Below, piece by piece: positions 12,104 through 21,889 of a DNA stretch of 64,000 bases. Both the position numbers and the translations under genes were made by a program. The stretch lies in the NCBI GenBank assembly GCA_038380435.1, contig JAWZYU010000013.1, forward strand, positions 7,701,901-7,765,900. Reading direction: 5' to 3'. The DNA is from Ryuthela nishihirai (lineage: Eukaryota; Arthropoda; Arachnida; Araneae; Heptathelidae). How positions within the stretch are numbered: position 1 is the stretch's first letter; each line of letters begins with the position of its first letter. The notes beneath the pieces are model-generated. The model was not told the DNA's origin, searched no databases, and saw nothing but the letters and a program-made list of their open reading frames with translations.

Positions 12104-12340
12104 CTACACTGGAAGACTTCCTCCAATGTAGAATTTGACGATGCCAATAGAAGCAAAGAGTTCAGGTGCCTGGGATGACCTCTGCTCAGGATTATCCACC
12201 AGCTGATAAACATATCCTGTGAATCTATTCACTTGGGGCTGTCGACCCACAAACAAACAGAAAACACAGCTGAAGATTTTCCCTCCACAGAAGCCCACCA
12301 GTGCAGCAAAATCAGGATCCATAATCAAGCTCAGAGCCAT
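12104..12340 (-). CDS. short upstream ORF of RTE (78 codons), copy B
   Basis: ORF upstream of the RTE endonuclease reading frame, starting MALSLIMDPDFAALVG and ending FYIGGSLPV. The stop is a single TAG, followed at once and in the same frame by ATG of the endonuclease ORF (MASAFS). The translation is identical in copy C (20960-21196). In copies E and F the same region has a TGA where B and C have CGA (VGRQP). It has no recognised domain. It may be a real N-terminal extension or leader ORF, or it may be 5' UTR that happens to be open. Confidence 0.3.
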   Translation of the reverse strand: MALSLIMDPDFAALVGFCGGKIFSCVFCLFVGRQPQVNRFTGYVYQLVDNPEQRSSQAPELFASIGIVKFYIGGSLPV

Positions 12341-12784
12341 ATATCTGTCCAGGCCAGTGGGTTTATATGGTCAGCACCAGGACCCTGTGTGGTTGACCAC
12401 TCCTCAGCAGGGTAGAAAAAAAAAGAAAAGTAGCTATAGTTGTCCAGATCAGTAGGCCACACTAATCTGGCAGCCCTCCCCTTCCGTTCACTTCCACAAG
12501 AGAGGATCTCTTTTGAAAGATACTAACGGTCTGCACCACGAGAAGGCGGGGTCGTACATTAGGTGCTAGGCCTGGCCGGTTCTATGCATCATCACAGGGG
12601 ATTGGTGCATAGCTCTTCTTCCAGTGACTACCTAGCTACCATTTACAGACTAGCCATCAAGCCATCTAAATATCCCCAATTCTAAGATTTTTGCTTTTAT
12701 TCCTAGACAACAGGTTATTTATCAGCCATCATTTCTGCTTCATTGAAGTATTATGATAGATATCTTATATATATATAAAAAAAA

Positions 12785-12975
12785 TACCCCCTCAAGCAGC
12801 AGCTTGGCACAGAGGTCTGACAGGACCCTGTCAGTTTATATGCCACAGTAGAAGATCTGAGAGGATGGAAGGACCTCAGCAGAAAAACGACACAAACATC
12901 CATGCCTTACCCGGGGCTCGAACCCAGGTCCCGTAGATCAGTAACCAAGCGCGCTAACCACTCGGCCACGGGACG
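12785..12975 (-). mobile_element. SINE-B, tRNA-derived
   Basis: Complete minus-strand SINE-B. In plus coordinates its tail (taccccctcaagcagc) comes first and its tRNA-like head (gctaaccactcggccacggg) is at the right. A T-rich/A-rich run precedes the tail. The DD41D mariner starts nine bases beyond the head, so the two insertions are side by side. Confidence 0.9.
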
Positions 12976-12983
12976 GCTTTATA

Positions 12984-14468
12984 CAGGGTGATTCAGAATT
13001 CATCATCAATATTTGGTGGGGAGGTAGGTAATAAGAAACGAAGGAGATTTCACATAGGAATGCATGGGCGCATATGCCATGTAGTAGGGCAAAATGACCC
13101 CAGTTCAATGATGGAAAGAACACATAAGAAGGAAGTGGTAAGGAAAAAACATTTATTATCTTACACGTAACATTTCTTTGCATTGGTTGTACAGACTTAC
13201 AAGAGGTGCTCGAACTGCCGACCATGTGCTAGAATGCATGACTCACAACGGCGTTGCATGGACAGCCGGACCCTGTGGAAGATGCCTGGCATTTCCCGGA
13301 TGTTTGAGGCAGCAACTGATATGCGTGCTACAAGATCCATAGCACTATCAACAGGGGTCTCGCACACCATGTTTTTCATAGCACCCCATACAAAGAAATC
13401 GATTGGAGATAAATCCGGTGAACGTGGTGGCCAAGAAACCGGTCCACCGCGGCCAATCCATTGACCACCAAACTGTCTGCGTAGGTAAGCACGCACAGCA
13501 TTTGCGAAATGTGCAGGAGCGCCGTCATGCTGGAACCACATTCGCCAGAGACTACCATCAGGAACCTCGTTCAGAAGATCCGGTAACACAGTCTGAAGAA
13601 ATGTTAGGTACTTGGCACCGTCCAAACGGGATGGTAGTAAATACGGGCCCAACAAACAGTCACCGACAATCCCAGTCCACACATTGACAGCAAAACGTTG
13701 TTGCGCAGCTCCAGGTCTTGTACCGTGTGGGTTCTGATGAGCCCACACATGCCAATTGTGTGTGTTGAAGACACCCTCTCAAGTGAACAACGCCTCATCG
13801 GTGAAAAGAACATACGTTGGGAAATTGGGATCAACGGCTGTTCTCTGCATGAACCACTGACAAAAAATAACACGCTTGGGATGGTCGTCTGCTGCCAATA
13901 ATTGCACTCTTTGCAGATGAAACCCTTCATCGTGTAATATCCGCCACGCTGTTGCTTGCGAAATTCCAAACTGCCTAGCCATACCTCGTGTGCTAGCACC
14001 AGGTTGTTCCTCGATTTCCTGTAGGACAGCTTCCTCTACTGCTACTGTCCGTGCCGATCTGCGCCTCCCTCGATTAACATTACTAGCAGCAAACGATCCT
14101 GTTTCACGCAGTTGGCGATGAATACGTGAAAACATTTGATGCTGTGGCACACGGCGGTTTGGGAAGCGTGCTGCATACAATTGCCTGGCTCGAAGACATC
14201 TTTCTCCTGCCGCACCGTAAGTTATATGCATATCTACACATTCATTCCACGTATACCGGTTCATGTTACTTCTGCAAATTCACCTTGTCGAATGACAACT
14301 GACTGCACGCGTCAAACATCTGTGCTTCTGTATGAGAGGTGTGTACACACAGCGCCCTCTACACCACCATGCGTTCGTTTGCCCCCATACTTTCCTATGT
14401 GAAATCTCTTTCTTTTCTTATTCCCTTCCTCCCCACTAAATATTGATGATGAATTCTGAATCACCCTG
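12984..14468 (-). mobile_element. mariner-family transposon, DD41D type
   Basis: A 1485-bp element with TA at both sides (12982-12983 and 14469-14470). Terminal inverted repeats of about 90 bp begin cagggtgattcagaattc. A single transposase gene fills the interior on the minus strand. The repeats are well preserved and the gene has one nonsense codon, so this is a rather recent insertion. It belongs to the Tc1/mariner superfamily; the catalytic spacing (see the transposase entry) matches the DD41D group. Confidence 0.92.
13197..14264 (-). pseudogene. DD41D mariner transposase, one in-frame stop
   Basis: Transposase of 355 codons, open throughout except for a single TGA at 13778-13780 (after DEALFT; CGA to TGA is the simple explanation). 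The N-terminal helix-turn-helix region begins MNRYTWNECVDMHITYG. A second HTH-like segment reads TRGMARQFGISQATAWRIL at about residues 95-115. The catalytic triad is visible: Asp156 in VLFTDEALF, Asp247 in WFQHDGAPAHF and Asp289 in SPDLSPIDFFVWG, with 41 residues between the second and third Asp. Start M at 14264 fits the family's usual length, and the C-terminus ends RQFEHLL. The protein would bind the inverted repeats and cut and paste the element. Only the stop codon argues against activity. Confidence 0.92.
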
Positions 14469-14470
14469 TA

Positions 14471-14989
14471 TATATATATATATATTGTATATTTAATAGA
14501 TGTTAACCTTAGCTTCATAATGTTTTTGTTTAGCTTCTCTTATTAAACCAGGGACACAATTTCTGCAACATCTGTGTCTTTCCTTGTCCACTCGATAACT
14601 GATGTTCTGCACTATGAGGATTATCATTTGCTATTTCGAAATCTAAAAGCAGAAGGTGAAAATAATAACGTTTGCTATGGCCATGGACGTCCCTTGTGTG
14701 AGGGGGAAGGCATGCGAAGCCTGGAAGAAATGGTCTTTCGTGGAGGGTAGGGGCCCTAACAATTAAATGACGATATATAACCTACTTTTCTTGTCATTAC
14801 GTGGCGGCCCTTCCGAGGGCAGATGCCTGGGCAATCTCCTCTTTCGCCATTCTTTAAGGTTAGCCTAAGTTATCACATTGATATATGCGGTCTAAAATGA
14901 TATTTGGATTAATAAATGAAAATGATATTTGGATTCGGGAGCGTAGCTAGGGGAGAGATGGGGGATCTCCCCTCCCAAAAAAATAATTC
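14471..14989. other. AT-rich stretch, no gene; possible hAT-like end
   Basis: No gene was recognised. A TA repeat at 14470-14486 follows the mariner. At 14939-14985 the sequence gcgtagctaggggagag, with a following inverted ggatctccc run, resembles the ends of some hAT-type MITEs, but no partner end was found. Confidence 0.4.
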
Positions 14990-16031
14990 GGAGTTGGCAA
15001 ATTCGAAGCGACTTCGTAAAATCTATGTGAGTTGTAAAAATTTTTAATCTTTTTCTTTTGTAAAATTAAGGGGAGTTGGCAAAATCTAGGGCAGTTGGGA
15101 AAATGGAGACGGCAAAATCTAAAGCAGTTGGCAAAATTCGAAGCCACTTTGTAAAATACTGGTGAGTTGGCAAAATCGGGACAACTTCTTAAAAACTTGG
15201 GGATTTGGCAAAATTCATAGTGACTTGACAAAAATCTTGGGGAGTTGGCAAAATTCAAATGAGATGTAAAAATCGTTTTTTCTTTTCTGTAAAATTATGG
15301 CGAGTTGGCAAAATTTAGGAAACTTGGCAAAATCTAGGGACAGTTGGCAAAATTTAGGAAACTTGGCAAAATCTAGGGACAGTTGGCAAAATTCGAATCC
15401 ACTTGCTAAAATACGGGCGAGTTGTGAAAATTGGGATTGGTTTTATGAAATTGGGAGAGTTGACAAAATCGAGAAAACTTGGCAAAATTTTGGGGAATTT
15501 GGAAAAATCTGAAGTGGCTTGGCAAATTCAGGAGAGATGTAAAAATTGGGATTGTTTTTGCGAAATTAAGGAGAGTGGAAAAATCGAGGCAACTTGCCAA
15601 AATTGGAAACCACTTGCTAAAATACAAGTGAGTTGTGAAAATTGGGAATGGTTTTGTGAAATTAAGGAGAGTTGGAAAAATCGAGAACTCTTGAAAAATC
15701 TAGGAGAGTTGGCAAAATTCGAAGCCACTTGATAAAATACATTGTAGTTGTGAAAATTGTGCCTTTCTTGTGCGAATAAGGAGAGTTGATAAAATTCGAA
15801 GTGACTTGCAAATTCAGGGAAGATGTAAAAATTGCGATTTCTTCTGTAAAATTACGACGAGTTGGCAAAATCTAGGAGAGTTGACCAAATCAAGGGGAGT
15901 TGGGAAAATTCACACTGACTTGCTTATAATTCAGGCGAGATGTAAATATTGGGATTATTTCTGTGAAATTATGGCTAGTTGGCAAAATTGGAAGTTACAT
16001 GGCAAAATGCAGGAGAGTTGTGAAAATTGCC
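14990..16031 (+). repeat. degenerate ~20-bp minisatellite with higher-order units
   Basis: About 1 kb built on a 19-21 bp unit close to gttggcaaaatctagggaca. A clean two-unit duplication is visible at 15305-15385. Over this lies a longer pattern: a block beginning gatgtaaaaattgggattg (or gttgtgaaaattgggattg), followed by a tgtgaaattaaggag-like stretch, recurs near 15010, 15255, 15420, 15535, 15630, 15745, 15820 and 15935. The ORFs crossing it are repeat translations, not genes. Confidence 0.9.
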
Positions 16032-16251
16032 TCAACCCCCATCAGCACCGACCCACGCAGCGTTGTCTTACCGACATTTTTTTAAACCATTTTGATTCAA
16101 TTCAGAGTGAGGCTATCATGGGCACGGGGCTAGGGAGACTGAGGTCGGATTTTTCGGTATAATTCTGGGAGATTGCACAAAGCAATAGATTTAATTCTGC
16201 GCCTCGATGTCGCAGAGGCATCTCGTTGATTCGCTGCCATCCTGCAACTGC

Positions 16252-16562
16252 GAACCTCATCTGGGCGAGCGTTGAGATTTATCTCCGAGAAACCCCCTCC
16301 CTGCCCTCTATAAGTAGGGGGTGCTGATGGAAATTGGAAAAGTCGTCGTCCGTCGGATGGGGTGTTAAGCCGTGGCCCCGTATGCAGGAGAGCCATATCC
16401 TGTGCACGTTAAAGAAAACGCTCGAGGCCTTGACGGAATTCTTCCTTGTGTCTCCTAACAATTTCCCTCCACTTTGTCTGAGCCTTCGGGGTCCTCGTGG
16501 GCTGGCCATTTATTCCATTGTGTGCAAAAAAAAGTGTCGCCCTGAGGTAAAACATCCCAACA
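16252..16562 (+). mobile_element. SINE-A, 5'-truncated and diverged
   Basis: Copy of the SINE-A family lacking most of the tRNA-like head. The body from gagcgttgagatttatctcc, through ccgtcggatggggtgttaag and gtgcacgttaaag, to gaggtaaaacatcccaa is clear. A 10-bp target duplication (ctgcaactgc) lies at 16242-16251 and 16563-16572. The copy is more diverged than the others, so it is probably older. Confidence 0.85.
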
Positions 16563-16739
16563 CTGCAACTGCTGAAGCCTGAGTTCGAGTCTGGTTAATG
16601 TTCTCTCGTAACTTGCAAATAAGATAGAAGTTTTGCGGGTCCAATCAGAAATAGAAAAAATAAAATTTCGGATTATTGTTAATGCCGATTATAATGCGAA
16701 TGGTGTTCCTTCCCTGCTGGCTATAAATTCGATGACGAA

Positions 16740-17210
16740 TTTAGTTCTTTCTTGAAATTAATTCATGACTATTTTATTTACTACAACAATCTCATCTTTG
16801 GTGGCGATTTTAATGGTCGCATGGCTAGTTAAGTTGTGCTCTATTTTTGGTGGATTCTGACAGTATTTTAGACAAAGATGCCGCTCAAAATATAGATTAG
16901 AAATCTAAGGGGTAATCTCTTGCACAAGTTTTGCGTTGATAGTGATTTCATTTGCTTAAATTGGACTTGACCAGGTGATTTGTGATGGAAACCTTAATTT
17001 CTTTTCTAGCAATGGAGATTTTGGATTTCATTTTCAATTCCAGGTCAGTTATTTCATTATCCGTTTGTTTTTGATACCGATATTTTACCAGAACTTGGTT
17101 GTCACGTTGTTGCCATTTTTGAATTTTCCATTTGCTCCTTTTGAGAAAATTACTGGGCCAATCATTAAACGGACTGGCCTTTACGAAATTTTTAAAGGCT
17201 TTTACCTCTT
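16740..17210 (+). pseudogene. possible LINE endonuclease remnant
   Basis: A plus-strand trace, NLIFGGDFNGRMAS near 16790, resembles the GDFN box of APE-type LINE endonucleases. NLNFFSSNGDFGF near 16985 resembles the later SNG block. Stops and shifts are frequent. A 129-codon open frame runs antisense (16948-17337), which makes the reading uncertain. Confidence 0.35.
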
Positions 17211-17561
17211 CATTGGCTGAAGATATTCTTCTTTCAGATAATCTGCTGAAGTCTTTTTCCTGAATCAGCTGGTCTGACGGGTTTATTTCGAGAGAGTGGA
17301 GCTGCTGCTTCACATCAGTTACGAGAAAGTCTTTCATTTCTGATCAATGCTTCCAGTTCAGTTTATTATTATAATAAGGTTACAAACAGCATATATTTGT
17401 AATACTATTATTAACCCAACAGCATCTAAGCTATTGTAGGTTAACTTACAAATTATTTAAATACATAATTTTGGCAACATTGACACTCAATTTTACATAA
17501 AGAGAAAAAAAAATAATACAAAAACAATACAAAATTTATAAAAACGAATTAAAAGTTTTTT

Positions 17562-17801
17562 TTATTTTAACACCGAAAACAGGCTGTCAGCATTAGTAAT
17601 ACTCATTAGATAATTAGCAGTGAGAGATCTGAAATGCATAAAATTAGTTTCATTCCGAATTATAATCGGTAAAGAATTAAAAATTTTTTGGGCCAAATAA
17701 TCAAAATGTTTGTGCATAATTTCTTTATTTGAAAGTGGCAACAGAAACCTTTTCCCGTCTCGTATAGAATAATTTGTATAATGCAGCACTGCATTATACA
17801 A
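17562..17801 (-). pseudogene. LINE ORF2 C-terminal fragment
   Basis: An 80-codon minus-strand stretch containing IRDGKRFLLPLSNKEI and HFDYLAQKIFNSLP. This resembles the C-terminal tail of CR1/Jockey-like LINE proteins, where a block of the type iFNsLP is common. No RT motif is attached. It is probably a 5'-truncated insertion. Confidence 0.5.
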
Positions 17802-18302
17802 TTTATATTTAGAATTATATTAGTCTCATATACGATGATTTGTTCAGCGATTCCAACCGGTTTTGTGTTGGTAGTGAGCAATTTTATTGTAAATCACTAA
17901 AATTCCGTCTAAATTTTAATCCAAACTATTCTAACCAAAGAGGCAATTTGTTTGGCCAGCGTCGCATACCACTTACATTACTTGAATCCTTTCTTATTCA
18001 AAAGGTACAGTACCGAACATCAAAATTTCATAAAATTAAATCCTCCCTCAGATTCTGATGAATGAAACTTCTTCCCCACGAGAGTCGTAACGAAGTGCTC
18101 TGCTCTCGCTTTTCCCACTTCAAGGTTCAAATTGGGACAGCAATTGAGCCTTTAGCGAGATCATGACTGTGATAGTTCTAGCTAACTTCTTTGTATGCAC
18201 ACTAACTCTACGACTGTGAAGCTCGATGCACCCTGCGAGGGAGGACCACTCAGGTGAAGCTGCTGATGGACCATAACCGAATGGCACGGGAAAATATCGC
18301 CT
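17802..18302. other. no recognised feature
   Basis: AT-rich to about 18060, then mixed composition. No gene or repeat was recognised. At 18291-18324 a 24-bp unit (aaaatatcgcctattaatcg and four more bases) begins; it was tandemly present at the target before RTE copy C inserted. Confidence 0.5.
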
Positions 18303-18351
18303 ATTAATCGGATCAAAATATCGCTATTCAACATCATCATCATCCTCAAGC

Positions 18352-20924
18352 AGCCATGGGCTACGGAGGTCCAACCAGACCGTGCAATTTAGTTCTCCAA
18401 GCAAATCTATCCTGAGCTACAGCTACTGCATCTGGCCACTGCACACCAATTCTAACACGGTCCTGTTTGACATTGTCTGCCTACTGCATCCTAGGTCTTC
18501 CCTACTTTCTGAGGCCTTGAGGCACACTGTTCATAACCCTATTCGCCAATCTATAATTATTCATTCGGGCAACATGGCCAAACCAACGGAGTCTCTCTCT
18601 ACAAAATATGCTGCTTAAAGGAGGTTGCAAACTCCTTTGCCTAACCTCATCATTAGTTAAAGTTGAACCACCTAATGCCCAAGATACTGCGTAAGCATCT
18701 GGAATCAAAAGCATCTAGTTTCCTGTTATCTTGTTTACAAAGTGTCCAAGTTTCACTACCATAACTAACCCTAGAAAGAACCAAACTATTATACAGTCTA
18801 ATTTTAGTCTTTAGGTGTATACGCCTATTTCTCCACACTCTCCATAGATTCTTAAAAGTCCCGGCAGCAATCCCCATTCGTCTGTTAATCTCATGCCGCA
18901 CATCACCATTATCTGTTACATAGCTCCCTAGATAATTAAACTGTGACACCTGCTCAAGACTGCAACCATTCAGATTAACTGAATCATAGCCTGCTTGACC
19001 AATTTTCATCACTTTAGTTTTCTCTCTGTTTATAACCAAACCTACTCTACTACCAGTTTCATCAACAGCTCGAATGAAAGAGTTCATCTACTCAACATCA
19101 TTTGCCAAAAGGGTTAAATCATCAGCATAATCTAAATCAGAAATTTTCGTATCTCCATCCATTTAAGGCCAAAATCTTTCCCTTGAAGTGAATTTCGCAC
19201 AACATAATCAATAACCAACCTAAAGAGAAAAGGAGACAAAATGCACCCTTGTCGAACACCAGAAGTAATGCTAAACCGATTACTACAAGCCTTACCAAGC
19301 CTTTCCAAAGCCTGTAACCTCAGTGTTATTATAGACAGCTTTCATTATGTTAACTAACTTGTCTGGTATACCATATAATCTCACAATCAACACAAATTAT
19401 GATGATCAACAGAGTCAAAAGCTTTTTGAAATCAACAAAGCTAGCAACCAAAGGTTTCTGAAACTCGAAACATTTCTCAAGAATCTGCCTAAGCGAAAAT
19501 ATCTGATCCACACATCCCCTACCACTTCTGAATCCACAATGCTCATCACGCTATTGACTGTCAACCAGATTCTTAATTCTATTAAGCACAATCATGGAAA
19601 GAACTTTACCTGGAACAGACAGTAGGCTGATACCCCTATAGTTATCACAAGAACTGCGATCACTTTTTTGAAAATAGGGATAACAAAAGCTGTGGTAAAA
19701 TCCTTAGGAACTATGCCTTTATCATAAAAGATATTCAGAATTTCAGTCATCCAAGTGGTAACTGAAACATTCCCAGCTCTAAGCATTTCTGTAGTAATTT
19801 CATCTACCCATGGGGATTTATGAAGTTCAAGTTTAGAAACAGCCAAAATAACCAGATTGTGTTATAGGGCCAACATTAAAGCCACTAATGCATCTATCAT
19901 CATTGCAAACAATGGGAGTAGAACTATCCACATTGCTTAGAGCATCACTGAAATGCTCAGCCCACCTAGCCATGATAGAATCCTCCCGTTCTGTAACCTT
20001 ACCTTGTTTATCCTTCAATCCCTGTATACCTGTCCGTTTTCTACCACACAAAACATTAACTATCTGGTACAGCTTTCTGCTATTGTGCTGTCTAACTGCT
20101 TCCTCAGCTTTGTCAGCCAAGCCATCAAGCCAAAGATTCTTATTAGCAGCTAACTGATCCTTTACACGTTTATTAAGCTCTCTATAATGCTTTCCATTAC
20201 GACTAGTAGGGTATTGATTAAGGACATTCCTGCAGTTCTTTCTTTCCGAAATAAGCTCAAGTGCCTTATCACTCAGATAATTCTGTCTCCTCTGCTCCTT
20301 TTTTCTTAAAAGAGTACTGTTAGTGTCCAAAAAAGCCTGTTTAAAATGATCCTATTCTTCCTCAACTTCAGTAGTAAGCATACCATGACTGTCATAATGA
20401 CTAAGTAACCTATCATGGTAAGTTTTGGCTATAACTGGGTCTTTCAGAGCTTGAGTATTAAAAGTAAATTTTTTAACCCGAGCACAACACTTTTTAAGTT
20501 TAAGTTGGAAGACACTTTTAACAAGATAATGGTCAGATCCAATTTCAGCTCCCCTATATGCCCTGGTATTCCTAGCAGAACTAGCCCATTTGCTGTTAAT
20601 TAATATGTAATCAATCATATTCTTATGCAGCCCATCAGGTGAAACCCATGTGTACTGATGTATGTCGCGGTGTTTGTGATAAGTGTTAGTTATTCTGAAA
20701 CCATTGAGTTTACTTACCTGTAGAATACGTTGCCCATTGCCATTGCAGCTACCAATACCAAAAGGGCCTATCACTATTCCCCAAAGGACAGAGTCAGTAC
20801 CAACTTTAGCATTGAAGTCACCTAGAACAAGGGTAATATCTCCTTTCTTGACAGAATTCAAAATATCCTGAGGTTGTCTGTAAAACCTATCCTTCTCATC
20901 CTCATAATCAGAGACATGGGGCAA
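18352..20924 (-). pseudogene. RTE endonuclease-RT, multiply broken (copy C)
   Basis: Coding remnant with the second half of the endonuclease (GDFNAKVGTDSVLWG near 20810, IGSDHYLVKSVFQ near 20540), the linker (LSDKALELISERKNC near 20250) and the RT. Frame breaks: a stop near 20353 (EEE then stop), a shift near 19850 where SGYFGCF replaces SEVILAV, and a shift near 19620. Further indels lie at 19300-19400 inside the LYNNTES region, a stop replaces DEM near 19090, and a base is missing at 18657. The catalytic region near 19125 reads LDYADDLTLLA, so YADD itself is preserved. The C-terminus ends near 18352. Confidence 0.85.
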
Positions 20925-20959
20925 AGATCCATTCCTCCACTACTGAAGGCTGAAGCCAT

Positions 20960-21196
20960 CTACACTGGAAGACTTCCTCCAATGTAGAATTTGACGATGC
21001 CAATAGAAGCAAAGAGTTCAGGTGCCTGGGATGACCTCTGCTCAGGATTATCCACCAGCTGATAAACATATCCTGTGAATCTATTCACTTGGGGCTGTCG
21101 ACCCACAAACAAACAGAAAACACAGCTGAAGATTTTCCCTCCACAGAAGCCCACCAGTGCAGCAAAATCAGGATCCATAATCAAGCTCAGAGCCAT
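20960..21196 (-). CDS. short upstream ORF of RTE (78 codons), copy C
   Basis: Same ORF as at 12104-12340, with an identical predicted protein (MALSLIMDPDF to YIGGSLPV). The terminating TAG is again followed directly by an in-frame ATG (MASAFS). No domain was recognised. Intactness in two copies is weak evidence for coding, since both belong to one young subfamily. Confidence 0.3.
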   Translation of the reverse strand: MALSLIMDPDFAALVGFCGGKIFSCVFCLFVGRQPQVNRFTGYVYQLVDNPEQRSSQAPELFASIGIVKFYIGGSLPV

Positions 21197-21527
21197 ATAT
21201 CTGTCCAGGCCAGTGGGTTTATATGGTCAGCACCAGGACCTTGTGTGGTTGACCACTCCTCAGCAGGGTAGAAAAAAAAGAAAAGTAGCCATAGTTGTCC
21301 AGATTAGTAGGCCACACTAATCTGGCAGCCCTCCCCTTCCGTTCACTTCCACAAGAGAGTATCTCTTTTGAAAGGTACTAACGTTCTGCACCACGAGAAG
21401 GCGGGGTCGTACATTAGGTGCTAGGCCTGGCCGGTTCTATGCATCATCACAGGGGATTGGTGCATAGCTCTCCTTCCAGTGACTACCTAGCTACCATTTA
21501 CAGACATTAATCGGATCAAAATATCGC

Positions 21528-21881
21528 CTATTAATCTGATGTGGAATCTTTTAAGGCAGAACATTTCATTACTGGGAATACAGATGCAAGGGGATTTTGA
21601 AAATATGAATCATGTGAATTTTCTCTTTCAAAAAGGACGATTTGTTTTCAAAACGGGAGAATCGTCAGTTTAAGAAAGAAAAAAAATTAATCGTACGGAG
21701 ATGGGTGAAATGTAACGAAACTATTCAAAGGGAAAATAATTGAGTTGGCAACACAGGAAAACTGCTACAGATTAGTCACAAATCACACTTCTAATAAAAA
21801 ATCTCATTTAGAAAATGAGAAATCCTTCTTGCAGACACATTATTTACAATACTCGTCATATCACCGTACGCTAATTTCATT
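21528..21881. other. no recognised feature
   Basis: AT-rich sequence between RTE copy C and the hAT-type element. It starts with the second half of the duplicated 24-bp target unit. No ORF, repeat or RNA gene was recognised. Confidence 0.5.
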
Positions 21882-21889
21882 CATATAAT

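Larger units (their letters stand above)
9413..12650 (-). mobile_element. RTE-clade LINE, copy B (internal deletion)
   Basis: RTE LINE on the minus strand, with the same 5' terminus as copies C and E (gtctgtaaatggtagctagg, ending at 12650 in plus coordinates). It inserted into the Jockey-like LINE. Compared with copies E and F it lacks about 412 bp that encode the first half of the endonuclease: the sequence jumps from MASAFSSGG and LPHVSDYE straight to DEKDRFYGQ. The junction is identical in copy C. No convincing target duplication was found around it. Confidence 0.9.
7000..12784 (-). mobile_element. Jockey/CR1-like LINE, nested with insertions
   Basis: Degenerate LINE on the minus strand, present in pieces: 7000-7288, 7884-8674, 8865-9412 and probably 12651-12784. 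It is interrupted by a mariner-type MITE (7291-7881), a SINE-B (8675-8864) and RTE copy B (9413-12650). The coding order runs right to left: a linker resembling RNKSKNL near 12700, then SNQYFKSITENLAAD, RT motifs, and a C-terminal region near 7900-8050 with YGINIWGDA and LFCLQK. The 3' end near 7000-7020 is AT-rich. That the piece beyond copy B belongs to the same LINE is an inference from reading-frame content only. Confidence 0.7.
18325..21505 (-). mobile_element. RTE-clade LINE, copy C (internal deletion, 22-bp TSD)
   Basis: RTE LINE with intact 5' and 3' ends but the same ~412-bp endonuclease deletion as copy B. A perfect 22-bp target duplication flanks it at 18303-18324 and 21506-21527. 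This fixes the ends: the 5' terminus (plus coordinate 21505) is the complement of gtctgtaaatggtag, and the 3' tail is a short ATC run. Because the deletion and the target duplication occur together, the deleted form was itself copied by retrotransposition. Confidence 0.95.

Noticed and set aside
9390..12680. Target duplication around RTE copy B
   Set aside because: The flanks at 9390-9412 and 12651-12680 share only fragments such as gcatcaa/ccatcaa, which is not convincing.
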